Assembly (NCBI GenBank): GCA_903939355.1
Contig: CAJAHC010000112.1
Span: 1-16,244, forward strand
DNA: 16,244 nt
Reading direction: 5' to 3'
Origin: an uncultured Methylococcaceae bacterium
GTDB lineage: Bacteria > Pseudomonadota > Gammaproteobacteria > Methylococcales > Methylomonadaceae
Numbering within the stretch: the first letter of the stretch is position 1; every line of letters starts with the position of its first letter. Below, piece by piece: positions 15,386-16,244 of this stretch. The notes below the pieces were generated by a model. It searched no databases. It worked only from the letters and a program-made list of their open reading frames with translations, and was not told where the DNA came from. A program made the translations under genes and the position numbers.

Positions 15386-15784
15386 TGATTAAACATTTAC
15401 TAGATACCAACATTGTGATTTACGTCCTTAAGCAGAGACCCACTGAAAGTATTAGAAGTTTTCAATAAAAATGCCAATCGAATGGCAATATCGAGCATAA
15501 CTTTATCTGAGTTAATTTACGGTGCGGAAAAAAGTCAAAACGTAGATAAAAACCTAGAAGCAATTGAAGAGTTTATTAGTCATCTTGATGTTCTATCTTA
15601 TGACGCAAAAGCATCTCAACACTATGGTCAGATTAAAGCAGCACTTGAAAAGCAAGGTGAGATTATCGGTGAAAATGATATTCACATTGCTGCCCATGCG
15701 ATCAGTCAAGGTTTAATATTAGTGAGTAATAATTTGAAGGAATTTAGGAGAGTACCAAATCTAGCTTTGGAAAATTGGGTTTAA
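15385..15784 (+). pseudogene. vapC: Frameshifted VapC-type PIN-domain toxin
   Basis: The frame opens MIKHLLDTNIVIYVLKQRPT and then hits TAA at codon 28. From GTA at 15449 onward the VapC sequence continues in the next frame to TAA at 15784. Dropping one A from the AAA at 15446-15448 restores a 132-residue protein, the usual VapC length, with the PIN acidic residues Asp7 (LLDTN), Glu42 (LSELIYG) and Asp98 (GENDIHIAAHA) and the terminal VSNNLKEFRRVPNLALENW. VapC toxins are Mg2+-dependent RNases cutting tRNA or rRNA. As written, the toxin is truncated and Asp7 is cut off from the rest; the downstream part could start at the ATG at 15482 but would lack Asp7. A sequencing error in the short A run is possible. 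Confidence 0.85.
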
Positions 15785-15856
15785 TATTAGTGTATAGCCT
15801 TACCGTTGTCGCTTCATCAACCGCAAAAGCCATTTTCTAAATAAAATTAAGGCAGC

Positions 15857-15878
15857 ACTGACATTAAAATCAGTTTTT
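15857..15878 (+). terminator. Weak intrinsic terminator after vapC
   Basis: ACTGA (15857-15861) and TCAGT (15870-15874) pair around an 8-base loop and run into five T residues (15874-15878). The stem is short, so termination may be partial. It lies between vapC and the convergent epimerase gene. Confidence 0.4.
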
Positions 15879-15885
15879 GTGCAAT

Positions 15886-16244
15886 TCAATTATGCTTGCA
15901 CGTTTCAATTAGACCATCCGCCACTGATACTGGTGGCGTCCAGTTCAGTAAATGTCTGGCTTTTGAAATATCGACCTGCAAATTGCCGCATAATCGCTGA
16001 GCCATATCTTGCTTACCTAGTAAATTTGCGAAAAACTCAATTATCTTTTGAGGAACTGGCAAAAGTCTTGCCTTAACTCCTAACGCCTTAGCGCACTCAC
16101 TCAGTAATTGAGTCGTCGAAAGATCTTCTCCATCGGAAACCAAAAATACTTGATTAACTGCCTTTGGGTGATCAATACATCGGATAATTAGGCTTATTAA
16201 ATTACCCAAATAAACAAAACTGCGTTTGTTATTAATATTGCCAG
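15886..16244 (-). CDS. NAD-dependent sugar-nucleotide epimerase/dehydratase, C-terminal part
   Basis: Open at the right edge: the frame runs from the last base of the window to a TGA at 15886, about 119 residues, with no start inside. A TTG at 16209 is internal, because the conserved NNKRSFVYLGNL block reads through it. The visible part carries the C-terminal substrate-binding region of the extended short-chain dehydrogenase (GalE-like) family: NNKRSFVYLGNLI, NQVFLVSDGEDLSTTQLL and LQVDISKARHLLNWTPPVS. Proteins with this tail are usually UDP-GlcNAc or UDP-glucose 4-epimerases or related enzymes of O-antigen and exopolysaccharide synthesis; the substrate and the catalytic YxxxK lie outside the window. 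It converges on the vapBC-type pair. A cell-surface polysaccharide locus may begin here. Confidence 0.88.
   Translation of the reverse strand, partial: GNINNKRSFVYLGNLISLIIRCIDHPKAVNQVFLVSDGEDLSTTQLLSECAKALGVKARLLPVPQKIIEFFANLLGKQDMAQRLCGNLQVDISKARHLLNWTPPVSVADGLIETCKHN

Overview
The window looks like chromosome of a low-GC gammaproteobacterium, most likely a methylotroph or methanotroph of the Methylococcales. This is inferred from the gene set (hrcA-grpE-dnaK-dnaJ-dapB, apaG-apaH, mpl) combined with a secreted MxaD-like SRPBCC protein paired with a YVTN beta-propeller, a pairing associated with methanol oxidation. No ribosomal RNA or other species marker is present, so the genus is not determined.

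Layout. (1) 48-1046: an exported outer-membrane beta-barrel protein, convergent with mpl (murein peptide recycling ligase, 1090-2454, minus). (2) 2583-3831: apaG and apaH, four bases apart on the plus strand. (3) 3992-9900, minus strand: the heat-shock chaperone cluster hrcA, grpE, dnaK, dnaJ with dapB as last gene. HrcA is the CIRCE-binding repressor, GrpE/DnaK/DnaJ form the Hsp70 machine, and DapB (lysine/meso-DAP synthesis) is carried along three bases behind dnaJ. (4) 10223-13753, plus strand: MxaD-like protein, seven-bladed YVTN propeller, and a membrane-anchored GH17 glucan-active enzyme with about nine C-terminal membrane spans. (5) 13754-15784: an accessory patch with a decayed small gene (in-frame amber, ribbon-helix-helix-like), a relBE-type toxin-antitoxin pair, and a vapBC-type pair whose toxin has a one-base frameshift. 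(6) 15886 to the right edge, minus strand: the C-terminal part of a sugar-nucleotide epimerase (SDR), open at the window end.

The richest signal is the regulation of the chaperone cluster. A consensus-like sigma-70 promoter followed by a CIRCE operator precedes hrcA. Two near-consensus sigma-32 promoters, both with a 14-base spacer, lie inside the cluster: one is built from the last codons and stop of hrcA and drives grpE, and the other overlaps the grpE stop and drives dnaK. Both are followed by almost the same 24-base initially transcribed sequence. The 230-base dnaK-dnaJ spacer carries a perfect 16-bp hairpin and a second hairpin whose 3' arm contains the best dnaJ Shine-Dalgarno, so dnaJ translation may be structure-controlled. 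HrcA repression and sigma-32 activation thus appear layered on one gene cluster. No wholly new system could be demonstrated; the regulatory layout, the MxaD/YVTN/GH17 group and the decaying toxin-antitoxin patch are the parts most worth following up.
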